NCBI RefSeq assembly: GCF_022179065.1
Contig: NZ_BPQD01000003.1
Span: 186,001-250,000, forward strand
Direction: 5' to 3'
Length of the DNA stretch: 64,000 nt
Source: Methylobacterium adhaesivum
Lineage (GTDB): Bacteria > Pseudomonadota > Alphaproteobacteria > Rhizobiales > Beijerinckiaceae
Below are positions 10,176 to 18,832 of this stretch, piece by piece. Below the pieces are notes generated by a model. The model had not been told where the DNA came from. It made no database searches and saw only the letters and a program-made list of their open reading frames with translations. A program made the position numbers and the translations under genes. The first letter of the stretch is position 1. Each line of letters opens with the position of its first letter.

Positions 10176-11498
10176 CTATTCCCGCTCAATGCGGATGAGT
10201 TGCGGCGCCTCGGCCAGCAAGCCGTCCGCCGCGATGGCCTCGAGGGCCGCGCGAATGGTCCCCTCCGTCGCCGCGTAGGTGATGAGCACCAGGGGCACGG
10301 GCTGGCCGGAGCGGCCGTGCGGATCCTTGGTCGCGGCGCTCTCCGAACGGCGCTGGAGAATGCTCTCGATGGAGATATCGCGCTCGGCCATCCGGGTGGC
10401 GACGCCGGCCGCGACGCCCGGCCGGTCGTGGACCGTGAGGCGGATGTAGTAGCCGCCCTCGTGGCGCTGCATGGCGACGCGCTGTGAGGGGCTGAGCGCG
10501 GTGCTCGGGCGGCCGAAGGTCGGGCGCTGCATCCCGGCGGCGAGGTCGGTGATGTCCGAGACCACGGCCGAGGCCGTGGCTTCGCCGCCGGCCCCGGGGC
10601 CGATCAGCGTGAGTTCGCCGACCGCGTCGGCATCGATGGTGACGGCGTTGGTGACGCCCATCACCTGGGCGATGGCCGAGGATTTCGGCACCATGGTGGG
10701 ATGGACCCGCTGCTCGATGCCGCCGGCGGCCACCTGTGCGACGCCCAGCAGCTTGATCCGGTAGCCGAGTTCCTCCGCCATGGTGAGGTCGAGGGGCTGG
10801 ATTGCCGAGATCCCCTCCACCGAGACGCCCTCGGCATCGATCTCCACCCCGAAGGCGAGGCTCGTGAGGATGGCGAGCTTGTGGGCGGTGTCGAAGCCCT
10901 CGACATCGAAGGTCGGGTCGGCCTCGGCGTAGCCGAGCGCCTGAGCGTCCTTCAGGCAGGCCTCGAAGGTCAGGCCCTCGCGTTCCATCCGGCTGAGGAT
11001 GTAGTTGCAGGTGCCGTTCATGATTCCGTAGATGCGCGACACGGCGTTGCCGGTGAGGCCCTCGCGCAGGGCCTTGATCACCGGGATGCCGCCGGCCACG
11101 GACGCCTCGTAGGCGAGGCTGACGCCCTTGGCTTCCGCCGCCGCCGCGAGGGCCGCTCCGTGCTTGGCCAGCAGCGCCTTGTTGGCGGTGACCACGTGCT
11201 TTCCTGCCGCGATGGCGGCTTCTACCGTCGCCCGGGCCGGTCCCTCCGCCCCGCCGATGAGTTCGACGACGCAATCGATCTCCGAGCTGGCGGCGAGCGC
11301 CACGGGATCGTCGAACCAGGTGACGCTGGTCAGATCGAGGCCGCGATCGCGACCCTTGTCGCGCGACGACACGGCGACGATCCGGACATCGCGCCCACCC
11401 GCCGCCGCCAGGGCATCGGCCCGACGGGCGACCATTCGCACGACGGCGGACCCCACGGTGCCGAGACCGGCGACGCCGAGGCGGAGGCTCTGTTTCAT
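10176..11498 (-). CDS. hom: homoserine dehydrogenase
   Basis: Reduces aspartate semialdehyde to homoserine with NAD(P)H, on the route to threonine, methionine and isoleucine. The N-terminal Rossmann motif is GVAGLGTVGSAVV. The catalytic and dimerisation region carries the signature EASVAGGIPVIKALREGL and GIMNGTCNYILSRM. A C-terminal ACT domain (about residues 350-430, RLTVHDRPGVAAGVA) indicates feedback control, probably by threonine. I chose the ATG at 11498 (MKQSLRLGVAG), giving 440 aa, because the longer reading adds 36 residues outside the fold. It lies upstream of glpX on the same strand. Confidence 0.94.
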   Translation of the reverse strand: MKQSLRLGVAGLGTVGSAVVRMVARRADALAAAGGRDVRIVAVSSRDKGRDRGLDLTSVTWFDDPVALAASSEIDCVVELIGGAEGPARATVEAAIAAGKHVVTANKALLAKHGAALAAAAEAKGVSLAYEASVAGGIPVIKALREGLTGNAVSRIYGIMNGTCNYILSRMEREGLTFEACLKDAQALGYAEADPTFDVEGFDTAHKLAILTSLAFGVEIDAEGVSVEGISAIQPLDLTMAEELGYRIKLLGVAQVAAGGIEQRVHPTMVPKSSAIAQVMGVTNAVTIDADAVGELTLIGPGAGGEATASAVVSDITDLAAGMQRPTFGRPSTALSPSQRVAMQRHEGGYYIRLTVHDRPGVAAGVATRMAERDISIESILQRRSESAATKDPHGRSGQPVPLVLITYAATEGTIRAALEAIAADGLLAEAPQLIRIERE

Positions 11499-11637
11499 GG
11501 GTCGCAATCCGTCATCTTGCCAAGCCCGTCCGGGCATGCCCGCGCGGGGCGACCGTCCACGGGTCAGTCCGTCCGCTCCCGCCGGGAGCGGCGGGCTCTT
11601 CTGCAACGAATTTTCGGGGGGTGCAACAAATCCGCCC

Positions 11638-12345
11638 TCAGCGGAATCGGTCCCAGCGCGCTCCGAGCGCCGTCATCAGGAGGCCGTAGAGCACGGCGGC
11701 GTTCAGGAGATGCCAAAGGAAGTGCGTGCCGAGCGGCAGGCTCGCGCACAGATTCCGGTCGAGGGTGCGGACCGTGAGGGACAGGCCGAACAGGACGGCG
11801 ATGATGAACAGCGCACGGCCGCTCGCGCGTCGGTGGAACCCCCGTCTCGCGTCCGTGGTGAGGAGGAGGCCCGTGCCGACACCCAAGAGGGCGAGGATCG
11901 CCGGGACGTAACCGATGGAGCCGTTGCTCAAGGCATCGAGATCGAGGCCGCTCGCGGCGGTGAGGGCCGGTTCCAGGCCGAACCCGAAACCGAGGAACAG
12001 CAGGGTCAGGCCGAGAGCCGCCGCGCGGCCGAAACCGAAGAAGCGCCGCAGGGCCAGGAAGAAGTAGGCGTGGATGAAGGCCGCGATGGGGATCACGTCG
12101 GCGAGCAGCGACCAGCGCACGGCCAGGGTGTGGAACAGGAACGAGCCGAGGCCGACCACGGCGACGAGACCAGCCAGCGCCCGCACGAACGGATCGGGCC
12201 GATCCCCTTCCCGCTCCCGCCACAGCACCGCGCCCGCCGCCGCGAGGAAGGCGGCGTTGGAGAGCGCATTGGCGGGCTCCGCCCAGAACGTCGCGTCGGT
12301 GCGCTCGCAATAGGCGCGGATGGGTGCGAACCACGTCTCGCTCAT
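11638..12345 (-). CDS. ceramidase-family (alkaline ceramidase-like) membrane protein
   Basis: A 235-aa membrane protein with about seven hydrophobic segments that matches the alkaline ceramidase/CREST hydrolase family. The diagnostic metal-binding residues are visible: GSFLFHTLAVRW (Ser and His), the LLADVIP aspartate, and the C-terminal THFLWHLLNA histidines. Family members hydrolyse amide bonds in sphingolipids or related lipids. Whether this organism makes ceramides cannot be told from the window, so the substrate is open. It lies upstream of hom on the same strand (139-base gap) and is divergent from xthA. Confidence 0.78.
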   Translation of the reverse strand: MSETWFAPIRAYCERTDATFWAEPANALSNAAFLAAAGAVLWREREGDRPDPFVRALAGLVAVVGLGSFLFHTLAVRWSLLADVIPIAAFIHAYFFLALRRFFGFGRAAALGLTLLFLGFGFGLEPALTAASGLDLDALSNGSIGYVPAILALLGVGTGLLLTTDARRGFHRRASGRALFIIAVLFGLSLTVRTLDRNLCASLPLGTHFLWHLLNAAVLYGLLMTALGARWDRFR

Positions 12346-12437
12346 GCCTTGCGCCCCTCCTCCCTCCCCGCCGGCTTGCCACCGAACCGCGAAGCCCCGA
12401 TGACGGACCCCGTCGAGGGGTCAGGACATCAAACGCC

Positions 12438-13226
12438 ATGCGGATCGCCACCTGGAACGTCAATTCCATCAAGCAACGGGTCGGCCACCTCGTGGCTTTC
12501 CTCGATGAGGCCAAGCCCGATGTGGTCTGCCTGCAGGAGTTGAAGTGCCAGGACGACGGCTTTCCCCGCGCCGAGATCGAGGCGGCGGGGTATGCCGTCG
12601 AGACCTTGGGGCAGAAGGCGTACAATGGCGTCGCCCTGCTGGTGCGCGCGCCCCTCACCCTCGGCGAGGTCCGGCGCGGCCTGCCCGGCGACGAGAACGA
12701 CGAGCAGGCGCGCTACATCGAGGGCCTGGTCACGGGCGAGGGAACGGCGCCTGTGCGCGTCGCCTCCATCTACCTGCCCAACGGCAATCCCGTCGACAGC
12801 CCGAAATATCCCTACAAGCTTGCCTTCATGGAGCGCCTGCGCCGGCACGCCCGCGATCTCATGATGCACGAGGAGGCCATCGTGCTCGCGGGCGACTACA
12901 ACGTGATCCCCGAGGCCGAGGACGCGTCCGATCCCGACGCTTGGCGGGACGACGCCCTGTTCCTTCCCCGGACCCGCACGGCCTTCCGCGCCCTCCTGGC
13001 CGAAGGCTTCACCGAGGCCCTGCGCGCCTGCGATCCCAAGCCCGACCTCTACACCTTCTGGGACTATCAGGCCGGTGCCTGGAACCGGAACGCCGGCATC
13101 CGCATCGACCACCTCCTGCTCTCGCCCCAGGCCGCCGACCGCCTCGTCTCGGCCTCGGTGCAGAAGCGCCTGCGGGGCTTGGAAAAGCCGTCCGACCACG
13201 TACCTGTCACGGTGGAGCTCACCTGA
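12438..13226 (+). CDS. xthA: exodeoxyribonuclease III
   Basis: An AP endonuclease and 3'-5' exonuclease of base-excision repair, of the exonuclease III/endonuclease-exonuclease-phosphatase fold. All key motifs occur: ATWNVNS (residues 4-10), LQELK with catalytic Glu34, YLPNG, AGDYNV, and the C-terminal IDHLLLS and SDHVPV containing the catalytic Asp and His. At 262 aa it has the family's usual length. The ATG at 12438 gives MRIATWNVNS, the standard start; the reading frame is open further upstream but without homology. Confidence 0.95.
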   Translation: MRIATWNVNSIKQRVGHLVAFLDEAKPDVVCLQELKCQDDGFPRAEIEAAGYAVETLGQKAYNGVALLVRAPLTLGEVRRGLPGDENDEQARYIEGLVTGEGTAPVRVASIYLPNGNPVDSPKYPYKLAFMERLRRHARDLMMHEEAIVLAGDYNVIPEAEDASDPDAWRDDALFLPRTRTAFRALLAEGFTEALRACDPKPDLYTFWDYQAGAWNRNAGIRIDHLLLSPQAADRLVSASVQKRLRGLEKPSDHVPVTVELT

Positions 13227-13315
13227 CGGCGGAGCTCCCGCGCGGCGAAAGCCGCTGAACCAAGCCGGCCGTGGCGGGTTGGCACGTCGTTCCCTCCCGA
13301 CAGGAGCCTCAACAC

Positions 13316-13942
13316 GTGAAACTCTACGGCACCGGCTATTCCCCTTACGTCCGCAAGGTCCTCGTGGCCCTGGCCGAGAAGGGGCAGAGCGCCGAGCATA
13401 TCCCGCTGTTCTTCCACGATCCCGATCCGGCCTTCCAGGCTGCGAGCCCCCTCGGCAAGATTCCCGCCCTTGACGACGACGGCTTCCTCCTCGCCGATTC
13501 CTCCGCGATCCTGCACTACATCGAGGCGAAGTTTCCGAGCCCCGCCCTGGTGCCGACGGAGGCGAAGGCCCTTGGCCGGGCGATCTGGTTCGACAAGTTC
13601 GGCGACACCGAAATGTTTCCGGTGATCATCGTGCCGTTCGTCGAGCGGGTGGTGAAGCCCAACCTGCAGGGCAAGCCCGGCGACGAGGCCGCCGTCGCCA
13701 CGGCGCTGAACGAGAAATTCCCGAAGATCTACGACTATCTCGAGTCGCAGATCGACGGGCCGTACCTCGTCGGGGACGCCTTCAGCATCGCCGACATCTC
13801 GGTGACGACGTGCTTCCACAACCTGCATCTGGCGGGCGAAAAGGTCGATGCCGGCCGGTGGCCGAAGCTCGCCCGGTACGTCACCGCGACCCTGGAGCGC
13901 CCGTCCTTCGTCACGGCGCTGGCGGCACGCACGAACCCGTAG
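13316..13942 (+). CDS. glutathione S-transferase family protein
   Basis: A 208-aa cytosolic GST. The thioredoxin-fold N-terminal domain reads LYGTGYSPYVRKV, with a serine at the catalytic position, followed by LGKIPALDDDG and the glutathione-binding ADSSAILHYIE. The all-helical C-terminal domain starts at about residue 85 and includes the capping motif YLVGDAFSIADI. I chose a GTG start at 13316 because an AGGAG site sits 9 bases upstream and the fold begins immediately; a longer reading from 13271 adds 15 unrelated residues. Substrate unknown. Confidence 0.88.
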   Translation: MKLYGTGYSPYVRKVLVALAEKGQSAEHIPLFFHDPDPAFQAASPLGKIPALDDDGFLLADSSAILHYIEAKFPSPALVPTEAKALGRAIWFDKFGDTEMFPVIIVPFVERVVKPNLQGKPGDEAAVATALNEKFPKIYDYLESQIDGPYLVGDAFSIADISVTTCFHNLHLAGEKVDAGRWPKLARYVTATLERPSFVTALAARTNP

Positions 13943-13963
13943 GCCCGACAGGCGCCGCGATCC

Positions 13964-14000
13964 GAGCATCACCCCGAAGACCCTATTCGGGGTGATGCTC
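13964..14000. terminator. perfect 15-bp inverted repeat between convergent genes
   Basis: GAGCATCACCCCGAA (13964-13978) and its exact complement (13986-14000) are separated by a 7-nt loop. It sits 21 bases after the GST stop, and its right end overlaps the last base of the exoR-like stop codon. This is the expected place for a bidirectional terminator, although neither side has a T-run. Confidence 0.65.
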
Positions 14001-14890
14001 TAACGGCGGCGCTTCGCGGACCCCGTCACCTGTGCCTGGGCCTGCGAGGCCTGAGCTTGTGCCGCCTGGCGGTCGTCCTCGCTCGCAGCGGACCAAGCCT
14101 TGTCGTAGAGAGCAACGATCCAATCGTCCTTGCGCCCCTGCGCGGCCTCGCGGGCGAGCGTCAGCCACATCAGGCCCCGAGCGCGCTGCTTCGGCACGCC
14201 CTGACCGTTGATGAGGAGTTCGCCGAGGAGCGCCTGCGCCGGAGCGTGGCCCTTCTCGGCCGCGAGGTTGAACCAGCGGGCGGCCTGGCGCGGATCGGCC
14301 TCGACGCCGGTGCCCTCGAGGTAGAGCCGGGCGAGGTTGTACTGTGCGTTCGGGTCGCCGAAATACGATGCCGCGTAGTTGAACATGTCGTAGGCCCGCT
14401 CCGGGTTCGGGCGCACGTAGGTGCCCTTGATCCCGTCGAGGAAATAGGCGCCCAGAGCCGTGAAGGCGCTCGCCATCACGCCGGAATTCTGGGCGTCGGG
14501 TCCCTCGTCGGTGGGATCGTCGGCGATCCGCGAGAAGAACTCGAACGCCTTGAGATCGTCGTGGGGGACGCCGTCGCCTTCGGCATACATGCGGCCGAGC
14601 TTCCACAGGGCCAGGGCATGGCCCTGGCCGGCGGCGTATTCGAGGGCGCGTGCGGCCCCTTCCTTGTCGCCCGCGTTGTAGTCGCGCACGCCCGAGCGCA
14701 GGGCCTCGCGGGCCGTCCGGTAGCCGGCCGGGGGCACGGGCGTCCGGGCGGTGGCGTCGAGGGCTTCGGCAGGCATTCCGCACAGGAGCAGAACCCCCGC
14801 CGCCACGGCGAGCGCCGCGCGTCCGCGCCGATCCGGAGCGGCCCCAGCCGGCCGCGCGGAGCGGCCGAGGGCGGTCCTAGATGTCGGCAT
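14000..14890 (-). CDS. exoR: ExoR-like Sel1-repeat periplasmic protein
   Basis: A 296-aa exported protein: positively charged N-terminus, hydrophobic segment LAVAAGVLLLCG at about 28-39, and a cleavage-like site after AEA. The mature part is built of Sel1/TPR-like repeats (LWKLGRMYAEGDGV, AQYNLARLYLEGTGV, AQALLGELLINGQGV). The order and wording of the repeats, including PNPERAYDMFNYAASYFG and RGLMWLTLA, match rhizobial ExoR, the periplasmic inhibitor of the ExoS-ChvI two-component system that controls exopolysaccharide and motility. The start codon lies 14 bases inside the end of ilvD, suggesting translational coupling. No ExoS or ChvI gene is in the window. Confidence 0.75.
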   Translation of the reverse strand: MPTSRTALGRSARPAGAAPDRRGRAALAVAAGVLLLCGMPAEALDATARTPVPPAGYRTAREALRSGVRDYNAGDKEGAARALEYAAGQGHALALWKLGRMYAEGDGVPHDDLKAFEFFSRIADDPTDEGPDAQNSGVMASAFTALGAYFLDGIKGTYVRPNPERAYDMFNYAASYFGDPNAQYNLARLYLEGTGVEADPRQAARWFNLAAEKGHAPAQALLGELLINGQGVPKQRARGLMWLTLAREAAQGRKDDWIVALYDKAWSAASEDDRQAAQAQASQAQAQVTGSAKRRR

Positions 14891-16607
14891 AGGTGTGCGT
14901 CTCCTCGGCGCCGCCCGGATGGGTCACCGCGCCGTCCACGGCGGGGCCGACGGTCTGCATGTACTTCCAGAGATAGCCGGAGGTCGCCGAGTTGGTGCGC
15001 GGCGTCCAGGCGGCGCGGCGCGTGGCGAACTCCGCGTCGCTCACGGCGACGTCGAGGGTCCCCTTGATGGCATCGAGGGTGATGATGTCGCCGTCCCGGA
15101 TCAACCCGATGGGACCGCCGATGGCGGCTTCCGGCCCGACATGGCCGACGCAGAACCCGCGCGTCGCGCCCGAGAACCGACCGTCGGTGATGAGCGCGAC
15201 CTTGTCGCCCATGCCCTGGCCGTAGAGGGCCGCGGTGGTGGACAGCATCTCGCGCATGCCGGGGCCACCCTTGGGACCCTCGTAGCGGATGACGAGAACC
15301 TCGCCCTCCTTGTACGTGCGCTTCTGGACGGCCTCGAAGCAGGCCTCCTCGCCGTCGAACACCCGGGCCGGGCCGGTGAAGACCTGCGCCGATTCCGGCA
15401 TGCCAGCGACCTTCACGATGGCGCCCTCGGGAGCGAGGTTGCCGCGCAGGCCGACGACGCCGCCTGTCGGGGTCAGCGGCGTGTTGGCGGCGCGGACCAC
15501 GTCCTGGTCGGGGTTCCAGTGAACCCGTTCCATGTTCTCCGCGATGGTGCGACCGGTTACCGTCATGCAGTCGCCGTGCATGAAGCCGTGATCGAGGAGC
15601 GTCTTCATGAGGAGGGGGATGCCGCCGACCTCGAACATGTCCTTGGCGACGTAACGCCCGCCCGGCTTCAGGTCGGCAATGTAGGGCGTCCGCTTGAAGA
15701 CCTCGGCCACGTCGAACAGGTCGAACTTGATGCCGCATTCATGGGCGATTGCCGGGAGGTGGAGCGCCGCGTTGGTGGAGCCGCCGGAGGCCGCGACGGC
15801 GGCGGCGGCGTTCTCGAGGCTCTTGCGGGTGACGATGTCGCGCGGACGGATGCCCTTGGCGATGAGTTCCATCACCTTCTCGCCGGCCGTCATGCAGAAC
15901 TTGTCGCGGATCTCGTAGGGCGCGGGCGCGCCGGCCGAATAGGGCAGCGCAAGGCCGATGGCCTCCGAGACCGTCGCCATGGTGTTGGCCGTGAACTGGG
16001 CGCCGCAGGCGCCGGCCGAGGGGCAGGCGACCTGCTCCAGCTCATCGAGGTCGTCGAGGCTCATGTCGCCCACCGCGACCTTGCCCACGGCCTCGAACAG
16101 GTCCTGCACGGTCACGGGCCGCCCCCGGAACGAGCCGGGCAGGATCGAGCCGCCGTAGATGAAGATCGACGGCACGTTGAGGCGCACCATGGCCATCATC
16201 ATGCCGGGCAGGGACTTGTCGCAGCCCGCCAGCCCGACGAGGGCATCGTAGGAATGGCCGCGCATGGTCAGCTCGACGGAATCGGCGATCACTTCGCGGG
16301 ACGGCAGCGACGCGCGCATGCCGGCATGCCCCATGGCGATGCCGTCCGTGACGGTGATGGTGCAGAACTCACGCGGGGTGCCGTTGGCCGCCGAGACGCC
16401 CTTCTTGACTGCCTGGGCCTGGCGCATGAGCGAGATGTTGCACGGGGCGGCCTCGTTCCAACATGAGGCCACTCCGACGAGGGGCTGGTGAATCTGTTCC
16501 TTTGTAAGACCCATGGCGTAGAGGTACGACCGATGCGGCGCGCGCTCGGGCCCCTCCGTCACGTGACGGCTCGGAAGCTTCGACTTGTCGGTGCTGCGCG
16601 CGTCCAT
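14877..16607 (-). CDS. ilvD: dihydroxy-acid dehydratase
   Basis: Converts 2,3-dihydroxy-isovalerate and 2,3-dihydroxy-3-methylvalerate to the 2-oxoacids in valine, leucine and isoleucine synthesis. It is an iron-sulfur enzyme; the cluster cysteines are visible in GLAGCDKSLPG and PSAGACGAQFTANTM. C-terminal motifs DGRFSGATRGFCVGHV and GPKGGPGMREM are also typical. I chose the ATG at 16607 (MDARSTDKSK), giving 576 aa, near the family's usual size; a longer frame adds 17 residues. The exoR-like start overlaps its 3' end. Confidence 0.95.
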   Translation of the reverse strand: MDARSTDKSKLPSRHVTEGPERAPHRSYLYAMGLTKEQIHQPLVGVASCWNEAAPCNISLMRQAQAVKKGVSAANGTPREFCTITVTDGIAMGHAGMRASLPSREVIADSVELTMRGHSYDALVGLAGCDKSLPGMMMAMVRLNVPSIFIYGGSILPGSFRGRPVTVQDLFEAVGKVAVGDMSLDDLDELEQVACPSAGACGAQFTANTMATVSEAIGLALPYSAGAPAPYEIRDKFCMTAGEKVMELIAKGIRPRDIVTRKSLENAAAAVAASGGSTNAALHLPAIAHECGIKFDLFDVAEVFKRTPYIADLKPGGRYVAKDMFEVGGIPLLMKTLLDHGFMHGDCMTVTGRTIAENMERVHWNPDQDVVRAANTPLTPTGGVVGLRGNLAPEGAIVKVAGMPESAQVFTGPARVFDGEEACFEAVQKRTYKEGEVLVIRYEGPKGGPGMREMLSTTAALYGQGMGDKVALITDGRFSGATRGFCVGHVGPEAAIGGPIGLIRDGDIITLDAIKGTLDVAVSDAEFATRRAAWTPRTNSATSGYLWKYMQTVGPAVDGAVTHPGGAEETHTYADI

Positions 16608-16735
16608 GGTCAATCTCGCCACCCCGGCCCGGTACGCTTGACGACGAGGTCCGGTCACCCGCCGGACCGAGGGCGCGGCCCCGCGCGAGCGGTGCGCGAA
16701 CCCGTACGGTTCGATGCGGGAAAGACTCGGAACTC

Positions 16736-16771
16736 CGCGGTAAAGCGTTGGGGGGACTACCGTTTACCGCG
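16736..16771. repeat. 9-bp inverted repeat upstream of ilvD
   Basis: CGCGGTAAA (16736-16744) and TTTACCGCG (16763-16771) form a perfect inverted repeat with an 18-nt spacer, about 130-165 bases upstream of the ilvD start. The dyad could be an operator or a leader hairpin. No upstream regulator is adjacent, so this is a guess from symmetry and position. Confidence 0.35.
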
Positions 16772-16791
16772 CAGCCTGAGGTGGTCCTGGT

Positions 16792-16911
16792 TTATGGCGG
16801 GATCGCGGCGGGGGCAGGCGCCTCCCATGGCAAAGTCTGGATGGTTTTGCGGTGTTGCGACCCCGCCACAGCCTCGCTTGCGTCCACCACGAAGAGGTTT
16901 TGCGGAGCCTG
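16792..16911 (-). pseudogene. possible remnant of a GMC-family oxidoreductase C-terminus
   Basis: In the gap between pmtA and ilvD, one minus-strand frame ending at a TAA near 16792 reads PQNLFVVDASEAVAGSQ, followed by a KTIQTLPWEA-like stretch. GMC flavin oxidoreductases (choline dehydrogenase and alcohol oxidase types) end with an N-L-[FY]-V-V-D-[AG]-S motif, then a variable part with SQ and K/N, then T-I-x-x-L-A-W-R-x. The match is short (about 38 codons) and lacks the active-site His and the rest of the enzyme, so it would be a decayed fragment. It could also be coincidence in a GC-rich frame. Confidence 0.4.
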
Positions 16912-16916
16912 ATACG

Positions 16917-16955
16917 CGACGAAGCCCGGGGCGTGTGGCGCCCCGGGCTTCGTCG
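16917..16955 (-). terminator. strong 17-bp hairpin, likely pmtA terminator
   Basis: A perfect stem (CGACGAAGCCCGGGGCG and its complement) with a 5-nt TGTGG loop lies 28-66 bases beyond the pmtA stop. It is very stable, but the minus-strand side is not followed by a U-tract. It separates pmtA from the ilvD promoter region. Confidence 0.65.
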
Positions 16956-16982
16956 TGTTCGTCTCGGCCGAGGGCGGCGGTC

Positions 16983-17636
16983 TCAGGCGGGCTTGCGCAT
17001 CCGCAGGATCTTGAAGAAGCCGCCGGGGAAGGTCGGGGCGACGCCGATGAACTCGACGCCGTTGGCCCGTGCCCAGGCCTCGATCCGCGTGGACTTGAAG
17101 TCCGAGGACCAGCCGATCTTGGTGCAGAGGGGGGCCACGATTTCCTCGACCTTGGCCATGGGGCCATCCGTCTGTCCGAAGTGGTTGGCGAGCACGATCT
17201 CGCCGCCCGGCCGCACCACGCGCAGGAATTCCGATAGGGCGCCTTCCGGATCGGGCACCAGGGTGATGAGGAACTGCGCCACCACGGCATCGAAACTCGC
17301 ATCGGCATAGCCGAGGCGGCACACGTCCATCACTTGGAGGCCGCGGACATGGGTGAGACCGCGCCGGCGCACCTTGGCGCGGGCGCGCTTCAGCATGTCC
17401 TCGGAGAGATCGACGCCGCAGACGAAGCTCGTGCGCGGATAGTAGCCCAGCGACAGGCCGGTTCCGACGCCAGCCTCGAGGATGCGCGGTCCGCAGGCCA
17501 CGGCCGCCTCAACGGCGTCCCGGGCGGCCGGTTCCGTCAGCTTGTCGTAGACCACGTCGTAGACCGGTGCCCAACGGGCATAGGCCTTGCGCATCAGGGC
17601 GGTGCTCGGACCGGCCTCCCGCGGCTCGCTCAGCAT
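16983..17636 (-). CDS. pmtA: phosphatidylethanolamine N-methyltransferase, Rhodobacter type
   Basis: A 217-aa class I SAM-dependent methyltransferase expected to methylate phosphatidylethanolamine stepwise to phosphatidylcholine at the membrane. SAM-binding motif I is ILEAGVGTGLSLGYY, with motif II CGVDLSEDML and motif III RVVRPGGEIVLANHFG. The N-terminal YARWAPVYDVVYDKL and the run VVAQFLITLVPDPEG are characteristic of the Rhodobacter-type Pmt rather than the UbiE or rhizobial Pmt groups. It follows mnmA on the same strand by 47 bases and has a strong hairpin after its stop. Confidence 0.82.
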   Translation of the reverse strand: MLSEPREAGPSTALMRKAYARWAPVYDVVYDKLTEPAARDAVEAAVACGPRILEAGVGTGLSLGYYPRTSFVCGVDLSEDMLKRARAKVRRRGLTHVRGLQVMDVCRLGYADASFDAVVAQFLITLVPDPEGALSEFLRVVRPGGEIVLANHFGQTDGPMAKVEEIVAPLCTKIGWSSDFKSTRIEAWARANGVEFIGVAPTFPGGFFKILRMRKPA

Positions 17637-17683
17637 GTCGATTTCGTCGTCCTATGGGGAAAAGGTTCGGGGCGCGCGCACGC

Positions 17684-18832
17684 TCAGGCCGCCTGCGCGG
17701 CCCCAGCCTGCAACGCGTCGATACGCCGAATGGTGCCACCGCCGAGCACCTGCGCCCGCGGACCGTCGTCGGCGTAGATCACGCAGGCCTGTCCGGGCGA
17801 GACGCCGTCCTCGGGCGTCGCGAGCACGATCTCGGCGGTGCCAGCGGCGGCGTCGAGGGTAAGGGAGGCTGCGCGCGGCTCGCGGGTCGAGCGTACCCGC
17901 ACGGCCACGGGAAGATCGGCGGGGGCCGTGCCGGAGAGCCAGTTCACGTCCGTCAGGCGGATGCGGCTCGTCGCCAGGGCCTCGCGTGGGCCGACGATGA
18001 CGCGGGCCGTGTCTGGTTCCAGGCGAACGACGTAGAGGGGCTCGCCGATAGAAAGGCGCAGGCCGCGTCGCTGGCCGACGGTGTAGTTGACGATCCCCTC
18101 GTGGCGGCCGAGGACGCGTCCGGAGAGGTCGACGATGTCTCCGGCCCGGGCCGCGTCGGGCCGCAGCCGGGCGATGACGTCGGCGTAGCGCCCCTGGGGT
18201 ACGAAGCAGATGTCCTGGCTGTCGGCCTTCTCGGCCACCGATAGGCCGAGTTCGTGCGCGAGACGCCGGGTCTCGTTCTTGGGCAGCTCACCGAGTGGAA
18301 ACCGCAGGAAGTCGAGCTGCTCGGCCGTGGTGGCGTAGAGGAAGTAGCTCTGGTCCCGTGCCGGGTCGAGGGCGCGGTAGAGCCCGCGTCCGCCCTGCGG
18401 CATGGGACGGCTCGCGACGTAATGGCCCGTGGCCAGGACGTCCGCGTCGAGGTCGCGCGCCGTCGCGAGGAGGTCGCGGAACTTGATGGACCGGTTGCAC
18501 TCGACGCAAGGGATCGGCGTCTCGCCGGCGAGGTAGCTTTCGGCGAAGCGATCGATCACCGATTCCCGGAAACGATCCTCGTAGTCGAGGACGTAATGAG
18601 GAATCCCCAGGGCCTCGGCGACGCGGCGGGCGTCATGGATGTCCTGACCGGCGCAGCACGCCCCCTTGCGATGGGTCGCCGCGCCGTGGTCGTAGAGCTG
18701 GAGCGTGATGCCGACGACGTCGTAGCCCTGACGCTTCAACAGCCCGGCCACGACGGAAGAATCGACGCCGCCGGACATGGCGACGACGACGCGCGTCTCG
18801 TGCGGAGCCTTGGGAAGATCGAGGGAATTCAT
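17684..18832 (-). CDS. mnmA: tRNA-specific 2-thiouridylase
   Basis: Thiolates U34 of tRNA-Lys, -Glu and -Gln using sulfur relayed from a desulfurase. The ATP PP-loop is AMSGGVDSS (residues 18-26). The catalytic cysteines correspond to Cys112 in [11 protein letters not shown] and Cys209 in DSQDICFV. Other conserved stretches are TGHYVA, DQSYFLY and [11 protein letters not shown] chose the ATG at 18832 ([10 protein letters not shown]), giving 382 aa; the frame is open far upstream but that part is not MnmA-like. pmtA follows on the same strand. Confidence 0.94.
   Translation of the reverse strand: MNSLDLPKAPHETRVVVAMSGGVDSSVVAGLLKRQGYDVVGITLQLYDHGAATHRKGACCAGQDIHDARRVAEALGIPHYVLDYEDRFRESVIDRFAESYLAGETPIPCVECNRSIKFRDLLATARDLDADVLATGHYVASRPMPQGGRGLYRALDPARDQSYFLYATTAEQLDFLRFPLGELPKNETRRLAHELGLSVAEKADSQDICFVPQGRYADVIARLRPDAARAGDIVDLSGRVLGRHEGIVNYTVGQRRGLRLSIGEPLYVVRLEPDTARVIVGPREALATSRIRLTDVNWLSGTAPADLPVAVRVRSTREPRAASLTLDAAAGTAEIVLATPEDGVSPGQACVIYADDGPRAQVLGGGTIRRIDALQAGAAQAA

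Noticed and set aside
14751-16466. A 571-codon plus-strand frame opposite ilvD
   Set aside because: Antisense artefact; IlvD motifs on the minus strand are complete.
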